A stretch of DNA of 64,000 bases from CBDFMR01 sp965249765 (GTDB taxonomy: Bacteria > Bacteroidota > Bacteroidia > Chitinophagales > Saprospiraceae). The notes beneath the pieces are model-generated. The model was not told the origin of the DNA. It did no database searches and saw only the letters and a list, made by a program, of their open reading frames with translations. The translations under genes and the position numbers were made by a program. The DNA lies in the NCBI GenBank assembly GCA_965249765.1, contig CBDFMR010000005.1, forward strand, positions 620,001 to 684,000, in the 5' to 3' direction. The number at the start of each line of letters is the position of its first letter. Position 1 is the stretch's first letter. Positions 27,867 through 37,300 of this stretch are shown piece by piece.

Positions 27867-29094
27867 TTAAAGATTTACGATATGCGGATTCTTTGCGAAT
27901 TGGGTCAATAAGAGAGTAAAACCCGCCAACGGAGACAAGACAAAGAAAAGCGCAGGTGTACCATAGCGCATTCCAACCAAAGTTATCAACGATATACATT
28001 CCAAGCGTAGGAGCGATCAGAAATGCAAGAGAAAACTTAAGAGACATGGCGGCCATATAATTACCCATACTCCTACCTGAAGCCATATCCATTGCCACAA
28101 CACCTATATAGGGGAACTGTATTATTTCTCCGAAGGAAATGCAGAAAGTATATACGAGAAAGCTTAGAAGAACGACATTGGTGCTTACCAATGCTAGGTG
28201 ACCAATAATGAATAATATAGATCCATAGAGCATAAGCCTCACAGGAAAGCGGAATTTTTCTAATGCCTTGATAATGGGCATTTCAACTGTGAATATCAGG
28301 AGGCCGTTAAGCGTAAAGAATAGGCCAACCTGCATTTCTGAAAAAAGATATACCTCTTTGAAAAACACAGGTGTTGCGCTGATGATTTGCATAAAAGCAA
28401 TGGTCGCGAGTAAGCTAAAAAAGCAAAACTTCATGAACAAACCATCACGATAAGCCGATGGGCCCATATCCTTCTTTCTGTCTTTTATTTCACCAACATT
28501 AGGCATAGAGGGTTTGAGTAGTTTAGTAAGAAATATCCCCGCAAAGATGCAGGTGAGGCCATCGACTATGAAAAGAAAAGAATAGGATGACATTGATATA
28601 ATAAACCCACCCACTGCTGGACCAACAGCATAACCAAGATTAACCGCAAGCCGATTAAGAGAGATGGCTCGAGCTTTAGTATCCTCATTGCTGAAATAAT
28701 TGATGGCAGTAAAAGTAGCTGGCCTCAATGTATCAGCCAAGGTGCTCGTTATAAAGACCCACAAGCAAAGCGAGTAGAATTCCTTGAAGAAGACCATGAC
28801 GATAAAAGCTATACCCGACGTCACAAGACTGAAGAACATGGTTCGGTAGGCACCTAGGCGCTCGACAAGTTGACCACCTAGGTATGATCCGACTAGGGAG
28901 CCAAGACCAAAGCAGCTGCCCACAATTCCCGCCTCAGTCTTGGTCCAGTCAAGACTTGTGATCAAATAGATAGCGATAAAGGGAATCACCATCGACCCGC
29001 TTCTATTGATCAGAGACACAATAGAGATGTACCAGATTTCCTTTTTCAATCCGGCAAAAGACGCTTTGTATTTGGTGATTAAATTTGACAGCAC
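27856..29094 (-). CDS. MFS transporter
   Basis: 412 residues with about 12 membrane segments. The loop 2-3 motif is GSYLGGQLVERLGAYRTM near residue 70, the MFS motif A type, and a related segment follows the sixth helix. A small Lys-rich central loop (EIKDRKKDMG) separates the two halves. The substrate cannot be assigned; drug or metabolite efflux is typical. Confidence 0.88.
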   Translation of the reverse strand: MLSNLITKYKASFAGLKKEIWYISIVSLINRSGSMVIPFIAIYLITSLDWTKTEAGIVGSCFGLGSLVGSYLGGQLVERLGAYRTMFFSLVTSGIAFIVMVFFKEFYSLCLWVFITSTLADTLRPATFTAINYFSNEDTKARAISLNRLAVNLGYAVGPAVGGFIISMSSYSFLFIVDGLTCIFAGIFLTKLLKPSMPNVGEIKDRKKDMGPSAYRDGLFMKFCFFSLLATIAFMQIISATPVFFKEVYLFSEMQVGLFFTLNGLLIFTVEMPIIKALEKFRFPVRLMLYGSILFIIGHLALVSTNVVLLSFLVYTFCISFGEIIQFPYIGVVAMDMASGRSMGNYMAAMSLKFSLAFLIAPTLGMYIVDNFGWNALWYTCAFLCLVSVGGFYSLIDPIRKESAYRKSLISS

Positions 29095-29150
29095 TGTTGA
29101 TTCGCGTTGAATCTATGTTAACATATAGTGGGAGCAAATGTTTTTACTGC

Positions 29151-29184
29151 AAAAAAGAAAAGCCCCGGAAACTACCGAGGCTTA
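29151..29184 (-). terminator. Rho-independent terminator after tRNA-Val
   Basis: On the minus strand AGCCTCGG and CCGGGGCT form a stem around a short loop (TAGTTT), followed by TTTTCTTTTTT. It lies a few nt beyond the 3' end of the tRNA. Confidence 0.8.
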
Positions 29185-29188
29185 TAAG

Positions 29189-29263
29189 TGGGCGATAACA
29201 GACTCGAACTGCTGACCCCCTGGGTGTAAACCAGGTGCTCTGAACCAACTGAGCTAATCGCCC
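29189..29263 (-). tRNA. tRNA-Val (anticodon TAC)
   Basis: The acceptor arms GGGCGAT and ATCGCCC pair. The D-arm TAGCTCAGTTGG, the anticodon stem-loop CCTGG-TTTACAC-CCAGG (anticodon TAC) and the T-arm with GTTCGAGTC are all present. About 75 nt; the CCA end is not encoded. Confidence 0.96.
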
Positions 29264-29276
29264 TAAAAAAGGAATG

Positions 29277-29311
29277 CAAATATAGAATAATATTGTTTTC
29301 TGCTCGACAAA
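29277..29311 (-). promoter_or_regulatory. Putative promoter of tRNA-Val
   Basis: The minus strand shows TATATTTG (29277-29284), fitting the Bacteroidota TAnnTTTG box, 13 nt before the tRNA. A TTTG lies 23 nt further upstream, slightly wider than the usual spacing. Confidence 0.5.
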
Positions 29312-29390
29312 ACGCGACGACGTTTTAATCACTTAGATATACCTATGAAGTTCAGCGAATGAATTCTGAAGTCTCTACGTTATAAAACAC

Positions 29391-30236
29391 TTACGATGGT
29401 AAAAAGACCAAGTAACTTGTCATTAAACTCGCGTGATCGTCAGACAAAGATATAGGCTCAAGAGAACCTGAAATAGAAATTTTATGACCGGTATAGTTAG
29501 ACAAATCAAGAGCGTCTATATATGATTGTAAATGAGGCACACCGCTACGTTGAATCACAATCGGCTTATATAAATCAATTGTTCTTCTCGCCCCTTTAAT
29601 AACCGATATGTCACTTCCACCGATATCAATCAGGATGACCGACGGCTCAATTTCGTTTTGCCTGCAGTATACATCCAACGTGTGGATGGGTACAACTTCG
29701 GTATCGATGTGATTATCTGATTTAATCAATGAGTTCCACCTCGAATTTTTAATGCTTCCAGTGTGAAACTCAGCAGTACCTTTGGTGTCATAGAGAGCAA
29801 CCCTATGACTTTTTATCTGGGGTTGGTCCATTACATTGTTATAGAGAAGCTTGTAGTTGTCTTTTGAGGGTTCAAAGGAATGCACTTGGTTATCTGCGGA
29901 TAGGGTACTGACCAACAAAGAATAATACCCATAATATGCACCCACATCGAGAAACGTAATATTAGTATCTAGAGATAGGAGATATTTGGAAAGAGAAAAA
30001 TCCCTCTGGTCTAGTTTTGCACCATAGAGGAAGATGTCTTCTCCTGAAGGAAGACAGACCCACATGTCTTTGCCAAAATATGTTTCGCTCTGACGATAAG
30101 TTCCGCCAGGGAACATTATAGGTTCCTCGCGAGCTAAGTAGGCGATAAAATGCTTCATTGGATTAGCCAGAACACTCTTCAAATTTTTGTGTTGATGACG
30201 GTTTTCTAGTTCAATGAGCCTTTCTATTAATGTCAT
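29391..30236 (-). CDS. FkbM-family methyltransferase
   Basis: 281 residues. The SAM-binding motif is FLDVGAYYGYYSLLVS near residue 94, followed by VHSFEPSKDNYKLLYNNV near 116, the FkbM pattern, and by VILIDIGGSDISVIKGA near 200. In polysaccharide clusters such enzymes O-methylate sugars. Its ATG overlaps the ligase stop by 4 nt, so it is the last gene of this operon. Confidence 0.87.
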   Translation of the reverse strand: MTLIERLIELENRHQHKNLKSVLANPMKHFIAYLAREEPIMFPGGTYRQSETYFGKDMWVCLPSGEDIFLYGAKLDQRDFSLSKYLLSLDTNITFLDVGAYYGYYSLLVSTLSADNQVHSFEPSKDNYKLLYNNVMDQPQIKSHRVALYDTKGTAEFHTGSIKNSRWNSLIKSDNHIDTEVVPIHTLDVYCRQNEIEPSVILIDIGGSDISVIKGARRTIDLYKPIVIQRSGVPHLQSYIDALDLSNYTGHKISISGSLEPISLSDDHASLMTSYLVFLPS

Positions 30237-31672
30237 TGCACCTGTCCTCTTTTTTTCATGAAAAAGATGGCTGCGATCATAGATAAATTGAAGAAGAAAA
30301 ATGGCCCAAGCTTATCTGTTTCAATGAGATCGTTGATGGCATTGAGTGCAAAGATGATAAGCGACGAAAGCAATATTGCCATTACAAATAAGCGGAGTTC
30401 ACGATCTTGAAGGGAGTGAAATAGGTTCTCTCCAAGAATCAACGTGAGGATACAGATAGTAAGAAAGATGAGAACACCGGGGATTCCCTGTTCTACTAAC
30501 ACCATCAAATAGTAATTGTGAATACCCGAGTTGTCAGGATTGTCGCTGACGTAGGTCTTAAATTCTGAAAGGGTGTAGTTTTTATAATTGAAGAAAAAAC
30601 TACCTGGACCAAACCCAACAAGTGGTCTGTCTTGAACCATTCTAGATCCAGCAACCCACCGATATAGCCGTTCCATAGTTGAAAGATCTTGGCCCTTGGA
30701 TGTAGCGCTTACAAGGTTGCCAAAATTATCGTGCGTGATTGTTTTTTCAAAGTCTGGGGCAAATTCCAGATAGCGATTAGAAGAAGACACAAATAGGATT
30801 CCGATGGACAACACAACGAGGCCTGTAAAAATTGCGGGTTTGATTAATCTCCGAGCAACAATAAAGTATCCTAGGATGGCAATGACGATGCATAATTGCG
30901 CGGCACGAGTGTACGAAAGGTATATGGCTGCAACCCAAAACAAAATCACCCCCAAAAGAATAAAGTATCGAAAACTATATTTCCGAGAAATTCTCCAGAA
31001 CCACCAAAGAAACGGAAGGAACAACACGGGTAATGCGGCATAGGTGACATGATTTCTAAAAATAGGAGACGTGACCTGATTGACCAATCTAAAATCAAAT
31101 CCTGTAAAAGCATGCCTTATAAAGACATAAGCTGTCGCTATCGTAATTGTGACAACCAACAGGACGACCCATAGTTTCAGATCTTTCTTTTGTTGAACAA
31201 TGACCAATGGAAGAAAAAAGAAAGGAAGCACATACCAGCATTTTGCTAGAAAGTACTTATAAGAGATGACTGGGTTAGTAGAGGTGATACAAGTAAAGAA
31301 AATCCAAAATAAGTGGAGTAAAATGAGAATAACAAGAGGGTGTCGCACAACATCAGCAGAAATCTTATAGAAGCTACCGATGAATAATAGAATGCTGATT
31401 CCCAGGAGTAATAGCATTATGGGCTCGGTGGGTAAGTCGGTACCTATGCCACCGGGTAAATAAAATTCTACCGAGAAAGGAACGACAGCGAAGAAGAGGA
31501 AGAAAATTTTCTTAAAATCGACAAGCGTTAAAAATATGATCAAAAAACCTAACGGAGCAAGCAAAATTAATGGTTGTTCCAGTGCCACACCAAGTAATGT
31601 GGAAACAATGACTAGACCGAGAAAACCGATTATGAAAAGATCACGAGTCGATTGCCCCAATACCTTATTCAT
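30233..31672 (-). CDS. O-antigen ligase family membrane protein
   Basis: About 479 residues from MNKVLGQSTRD with about 12 membrane segments. The long periplasmic loop and the segment AGSRMVQDRPLVGFGPGSF near residue 345 match the Wzy_C/O-antigen ligase domain. It would polymerise or ligate surface polysaccharide. The start at 31672 gives an ATGAATAA overlap of 8 nt with the upstream gene; a start at 31726 would overlap by 62 nt and is less likely. Confidence 0.82.
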   Translation of the reverse strand: MNKVLGQSTRDLFIIGFLGLVIVSTLLGVALEQPLILLAPLGFLIIFLTLVDFKKIFFLFFAVVPFSVEFYLPGGIGTDLPTEPIMLLLLGISILLFIGSFYKISADVVRHPLVILILLHLFWIFFTCITSTNPVISYKYFLAKCWYVLPFFFLPLVIVQQKKDLKLWVVLLVVTITIATAYVFIRHAFTGFDFRLVNQVTSPIFRNHVTYAALPVLFLPFLWWFWRISRKYSFRYFILLGVILFWVAAIYLSYTRAAQLCIVIAILGYFIVARRLIKPAIFTGLVVLSIGILFVSSSNRYLEFAPDFEKTITHDNFGNLVSATSKGQDLSTMERLYRWVAGSRMVQDRPLVGFGPGSFFFNYKNYTLSEFKTYVSDNPDNSGIHNYYLMVLVEQGIPGVLIFLTICILTLILGENLFHSLQDRELRLFVMAILLSSLIIFALNAINDLIETDKLGPFFFFNLSMIAAIFFMKKRGQVQ

Positions 31673-32753
31673 CTTTAAGAGCAGACCAGTCAATGTTATT
31701 GTAAGAATCCAAAAGAATAGTACCAAGAATGGAGAGGACCGCAGATAGAATTAAGGCACCTAGCACGATGATTGATCTTTTGGGTCTTGACTTGTATACC
31801 GGCACTTCTGCTTTCTCTACGAGGTGCAGTGTTGCAAAAGGGGAATTGTACGTCGCCCTAAGCAACTTTTCCCTCTCTTTATCAAGTCCGAATTGCTGGC
31901 TAGACTCACTTAGCTCCAGTTCTTTGGATCTAACCTTATCTAAACCCTTGTTGAAGTTATCTATTTGATTTTTGATAGACTTAGTTTGTTCCTTTAATCC
32001 TGCGATACGAGCTTCCATATAAGCCAAACTGTCTGTATAAATACCATTCTTTTTATAAAACCTATTTCGTGCTTTCAATCCTTCCAGACCCGCCATTTTT
32101 TTAGCGTATAATCCGGAAAGCACTTCGCCCTGAGATAGAGTACTGAATACGCCAAATTTTTCACGAAGAGCTAGCAGGCTATCACTGAAGCTTTGTAGAC
32201 TTAGATCCTTGACAGAAATGTTATCAAGGTAACTTTTGAGTAGGTTGGACTGACTTTGCTTTAATACCCGTTGAGCAATCTCGGCAACTTTATCCCGTGC
32301 TTCATTAGCCATGTCGGCGGCTACAACAGGATCTTTATCTTCTACCGATAACTCGAGAGCTCCATATTTTGTTTTTTGGGTGCTGTAGAGTTTGTCATAC
32401 TTCACCCTAAGCTTATGAGCTGCTTTTTCCTGAGTACTATCAATATCATAGTGCTTGTATAGGTTAAAGCTCTCAACGAGGTACAGAAACACCTCGTTTG
32501 AGTTAGAAAGAGACAGCAATCTATCAAGATCCTTATCTTCTCCATAGAATCTGACGTTGAGGTCAACGGGTCCCACGGGAGCTGGTTTAGCTAAGTCAGG
32601 ACTGGCTGAGTAAAATATGGTAGATGCTTTGTAATAGTTGTCCAGAAACAAAGAAAGGACTATACTCCCAATGGTGACGGCAAGTATGGTAAATAAAATA
32701 TACTTACGGTGCCGATATGCGGGTTTCAGAATGTGTAGTAGGTTCTCGTTCAT
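31665..32753 (-). CDS. Wzz-like polysaccharide chain-length/export protein
   Basis: 362 residues. One membrane helix near the N-terminus (ILFTILAVTIGSIVLSLFL), a periplasmic coiled-coil region (about 165-290) and a second helix near the C-terminus (SIIVLGALILSAVLSILGT) after a Pro-containing segment (KAEVPVYKSRPKRS). This is the layout of Wzz/PCP proteins. It lacks the cytosolic kinase domain. It overlaps the flippase gene by 4 nt and the ligase gene by 8 nt. Confidence 0.85.
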   Translation of the reverse strand: MNENLLHILKPAYRHRKYILFTILAVTIGSIVLSLFLDNYYKASTIFYSASPDLAKPAPVGPVDLNVRFYGEDKDLDRLLSLSNSNEVFLYLVESFNLYKHYDIDSTQEKAAHKLRVKYDKLYSTQKTKYGALELSVEDKDPVVAADMANEARDKVAEIAQRVLKQSQSNLLKSYLDNISVKDLSLQSFSDSLLALREKFGVFSTLSQGEVLSGLYAKKMAGLEGLKARNRFYKKNGIYTDSLAYMEARIAGLKEQTKSIKNQIDNFNKGLDKVRSKELELSESSQQFGLDKEREKLLRATYNSPFATLHLVEKAEVPVYKSRPKRSIIVLGALILSAVLSILGTILLDSYNNIDWSALKDE

Positions 32754-34195
32754 TTGTTATCGTATGACTTGACTACGCTTAGTAGTGATCCAATATTCAA
32801 TAATCTCAATAGAAACGACAATACTATGGATGTAATTATCCCCAAGGGGAGACAAATCCACCAATCAATTGAATTTACAATACTGAGACCATAGAAAGTC
32901 AATGCAGAAAACGAGCCAAAAACAGCCATTTTACCATAGACTGACCACCTAAACCTAAACCCGATAATAGACGAGCATAGATACACTTGACCCAGAAGAA
33001 CAATTAACTGTGTAATTAATGTAGCCATTGCTGCTCCGGCCGCCCCTTTTTTCGGTATAAGGTATAAGTTTAAAAACAGGTTGATGGCCACACCTATTAG
33101 GAAAAGAATGTTGAGCTTTTTCAGCCGATCAGAGGCGGTGAGTGCTGTTCCGTAGATGTAGGTGAGCACGAGAGTGAGCAGGGCAAGCATTAGATACTTC
33201 AAAGGTGGATAGTAGTCAGGACTGAGATTGGTGTAGATGATGGGCAACAAATCTTCAGCAAAGAAAACAAAAGAAAACACGAGTAGACATACGAGCGTCC
33301 AGAGCGCAAACATGGCTGGTTTGGCTAGATTCACTAGAGACTCACCCTTGCTTATGAGAACAGAATAAATGGGAAGCAAGAGTCCGGCAAACAGATATCC
33401 CATAATATTGCCGGCATCATAGATCCTAAATCCGGCTGCGTATATACCAGCCTGATAAGCATCGTCGTCTAGTAGTCTCTCTAGCATTACCCCATCCATT
33501 CTTGAGTAGATGGTCATCAGTATGACTACTAAAGCATAAGGGAGAGACTTATGTATTAGGTCTTTGTGGAACTTGGGAGTAAATCGAAAACCAACCTTCA
33601 CTCCCTTACTGAGCAAGATCAATAGTACAGCAACAATACTTATTATCAGGGTGAATGACTGGGCTAGGGCAAAGGTTAATATGCTCACGTCAAGAACTCC
33701 CCCCCAAAGGATAAAAATCATAAAAATGATAAGAAGAAATTTGTCCAATCCTGAAATCAACCCATCAGTGAGATAGTAACCTAGCCCACTGAGGTTACTT
33801 CTCAGATACATAAGGAAGGCTGCGAATACTTGATTTAAACACATAACTAGGATGAGAGACCACACTATTTTTTGATAGCCAAGGAGGAGTGCGACAACAA
33901 AAACTACAGGAATGTATACTAGCACCAAGGCCAGCTTTAGAGACATGATTCTGGAGATATAATCATGAATATCATATCGATGCTGGCTGATATGTCGTGT
34001 ATTATAAGCTTGAATTCCTAAGTCATTAAGTATCTGAAAGATGAAACACAGGTTGAATATGGCTAGATATAGACCGTATTCATTGGGCCCTACGGCATTC
34101 TGAACACCAGCATCTATGACGAAGAGATAGATGGGTTTGATGAGCAAGTTGACAGCTAAAAGAAGGATAATATTGGAAAAAAAGATTTTCTTCAA
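32750..34195 (-). CDS. Polysaccharide flippase (Wzx/MATE-like)
   Basis: 481 residues with about 12-14 membrane segments. The start IFFSNIILLLAVNLLIKPIY and later GIYAAGFRIYDAGNIMGYLF fit oligosaccharide flippases of the MurJ/Wzx superfamily. It would move lipid-linked glycan across the inner membrane. It is the first gene of a four-gene operon with 4-8 nt overlaps; no glycosyltransferase is in the cluster. Confidence 0.86.
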   Translation of the reverse strand: MKKIFFSNIILLLAVNLLIKPIYLFVIDAGVQNAVGPNEYGLYLAIFNLCFIFQILNDLGIQAYNTRHISQHRYDIHDYISRIMSLKLALVLVYIPVVFVVALLLGYQKIVWSLILVMCLNQVFAAFLMYLRSNLSGLGYYLTDGLISGLDKFLLIIFMIFILWGGVLDVSILTFALAQSFTLIISIVAVLLILLSKGVKVGFRFTPKFHKDLIHKSLPYALVVILMTIYSRMDGVMLERLLDDDAYQAGIYAAGFRIYDAGNIMGYLFAGLLLPIYSVLISKGESLVNLAKPAMFALWTLVCLLVFSFVFFAEDLLPIIYTNLSPDYYPPLKYLMLALLTLVLTYIYGTALTASDRLKKLNILFLIGVAINLFLNLYLIPKKGAAGAAMATLITQLIVLLGQVYLCSSIIGFRFRWSVYGKMAVFGSFSALTFYGLSIVNSIDWWICLPLGIITSIVLSFLLRLLNIGSLLSVVKSYDNK

Positions 34196-34237
34196 AAAAA
34201 CATATTAAGAAATTAGACAATATGTAAAACGTTGTAT

Positions 34238-34245
34238 TATATTTG
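34238..34245 (+). promoter_or_regulatory. Putative -7 box for the HYR protein gene
   Basis: TATATTTG matches TAnnTTTG, about 90 nt upstream of the ATG at 34337, within the 140-nt intergenic region shared with the divergent flippase operon. No clear -33 element is seen. Confidence 0.4.
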
Positions 34246-34336
34246 CATATACATTGTCCGATTTTACAATGTGTTCCCCGATTCCGATTCTACATCCCAG
34301 TAGAGTTTTGGTTTATTGAAATTAAATGTAATAATA

Positions 34337-37300
34337 ATGAGAATTATGACTGTCAGCAGTATGCTCGTCAGCCTTTTCCTTTTTACGGGATTTGTCTACG
34401 CATACTCATCGAATGATTCGAATTTGCATGATAACCAAGACAAGACTTACACACACGAAAGAGGCTATCCCAATAACCTTTTAACCAAGAACAGTATGGC
34501 GATCATTTGTCCGGCACCTGTGTCGGTCAATGCACCACCGGATGCTTGTGAGGTATTTGTAAATATACCTTTACCTACATCCGATGATCCCAATTGTCCA
34601 CTTACTGTAATTACGAATGATTTGACAGGTGGAGCAGATCCTAGTGGTATCTACCCAGTGTCAGATTTAATAATTACATGGACAGTGGAAGATGCTTGTG
34701 GGGCAATGGCTACATGTCCTCAAATCATTAGTATTGACGATGCGTCAATCGCTGAATTTGAGTGTCCTGTTGGGTTATTTGCGACATGTGGTGTATCAGA
34801 GCATCCACCTTATGCAAGTTTGGCAGAATTCCTCGCAGCAGGAGGAATGGCTAGTGATGGTTGTGGGCTCGATATTCCCACATTCAATCTACTGTCAGAG
34901 ATGTCTGATGGCATGACGTGCCCGGAGACGGTCACCAGAGAGTACATGCTTATGGATATGAATGGCAACGATGTATCTTGTACTCAGGATGTTACCATTT
35001 GGGACCTAACTATGCCCACGTTTACCGTACCGGTAGATGTTACCATAGACTGTAATGATGATCCCACTAACCTCTTACTTACGGGTGATGTTGACGACGA
35101 AAGTGATAATTGTTCTTCTGGCTTGGCTGCAGGCTTCAATGATGTCTCAGCAGCAGGGAATTGCCCAGGAGAAACAATAATCACCAGAACATGGAGCTTG
35201 GTCGATGACTGTAGCAATGTCAATAACCAAGATCAGCTGATCACAGTATCTGATATCTCAGCTCCAACGGTTATTTGTCAGGACATTACTGTGATGTTGG
35301 ATATAAACGGGGAAGCGACAATTAATGCCGATGAATTGGATGGAGGTAGTACAGATGCTTGTGGAAGCACGCTGAGTTTTTCTGCCGACATCACAATATT
35401 CTTTTGCAACGATCTATCTGGAGGTCCAGTTAATGTCGTTCTTACAGTTACCGATGCATGTGGCAACGATGACACCTGTATGGTCATGGTCACTATTGAG
35501 GACCCCATTATGCCCATGCTCACGTGTCCGGCTGATATGACAGCGGAATGTGACATTACCGAACTCCCTCCATTTGCTACCCTCGATGAATTATTGGGGG
35601 CTGGAGGAATCTACGACGACAACTGTCCTCATGATCCAGCAAGCTTTGGTTTGATGTCAGAATTATCTGACGCGGGTTCATGCCCGGAGGTAGTGACCAG
35701 AGTATATACAGTATCAGATCTTGCAGGAAATGTGGCGACATGTCAGCACTCTATAGTAATTGATGATTTTACTAGCCCGGTGGTTATATGTCCTGCTGAT
35801 ATTACTATGGCAGGTAATCCTACAACTTGTTTAGCAACAGTTACGGTTCCTCCTGTTATTACTTCAGAAAGCTGCGGAATACAAAGCGTTGTCAATGACT
35901 ACACAGGCATGGATAATGCATCCGGAGACTACCCAGTAGGAGTCACAGAGATATTATGGACAGTGACCGACCTTTGTGGCAATGTAGGTACATGTATGAT
36001 GGAGGTACAAGTGCTAGATTCAGGACCACCAGTATTAACGTGTCCCGCAGACCTTACTGCAACGTGCGACATAAGCGAGCAGCCCCCCTATGCCACTTTT
36101 ATGGAATTTGAGACCGACGGTGGAACATACAATGATAACTGCAGTCTTGATCCATCTAGTTTTGCACTATTTTCTGAAACCTCAGATGCAATGACTTGCC
36201 CGGAGACAGTGACCAGAGTATATATTGTAACTGATGAAAGTGGAAATACAGGGACTTGTAGTCAATTGATTGTCATTGACGACAACATCAATCCAACATT
36301 TGATGCCCTGCCACCACCTCTAGCGGATATCGATTGTGATGATTCATTTCCGGCACAGATTGCTCTTACGGCATCAGATAACTGTAGTGGCCCAGTAGTG
36401 GTTACACCTTCTGTAGACCCGTTTAACGTAAATATATGTTCCGGATACAGTGTCACATTCAGGTGGACAGCAACAGACGTATGTGGCAACAGTGTTGATA
36501 TTACTCGCACATTTACAGTCTTGAGGGATTCTGAAATTCCTATGGTCTCATGTAATGATGTTACAGTAGATACTGATCCTAGCGTATGTGTTACCAATAC
36601 AACACCACTACCACCGACGATCACAGATAACTGTTCTTCATGGTCCATGACAAACAGCTATAACGGTACAGACGATGCAACAGATGAGTATCCAATAGGT
36701 ACTACTCCTATAACATGGACGGTGACCGATGATTGCGGCAACATAAACACTTGTGAACAACTAGTTACCGTTGAGGACAACGAAGGACCTGATATCGTAT
36801 GCGATCCAGATCAGTGCGTAGTACTTGGAGGAAGTGGAACTGGATTAATACAGGCGATTAATTTGATTATTTCGGCAACGGATAATTGTAATACACTGGG
36901 ATCTCATGAAGTAGGAAGAGTCAATGCTGGTCCTTGTGGTATTGCCAATGATACAGATTTTGGACCTTCGGTTGAATTCTGCTGTGCTGATGCTGGACAA
37001 GATATTATGGTTGAAGTGATTGTATATGATGGTGCTGGAAACAGTACAACGTGTATGGTGAGAGTGGCCGTAAAAGATAACACACCACCCACAATAGTTA
37101 CTTGTCCTACAGACATTACGGTAAGCTGTGAGTTTCCAGTAGATACATCTGATTTGAGCGGATTCGGAACGATTGTCTTTGACATTGCAGATATCAATGA
37201 TATTACAGTAAACGATGAAGTATATGATCCTACTTTCATTGCCGGCCAAGACGGGTTTGCAACGGATAACTGTATGGATGGACTTACCTTATCGGAGTCG

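Noticed and set aside
29144..29332. Minus-strand open frame of 62 codons
   Set aside because: It reads through tRNA-Val and its terminator.
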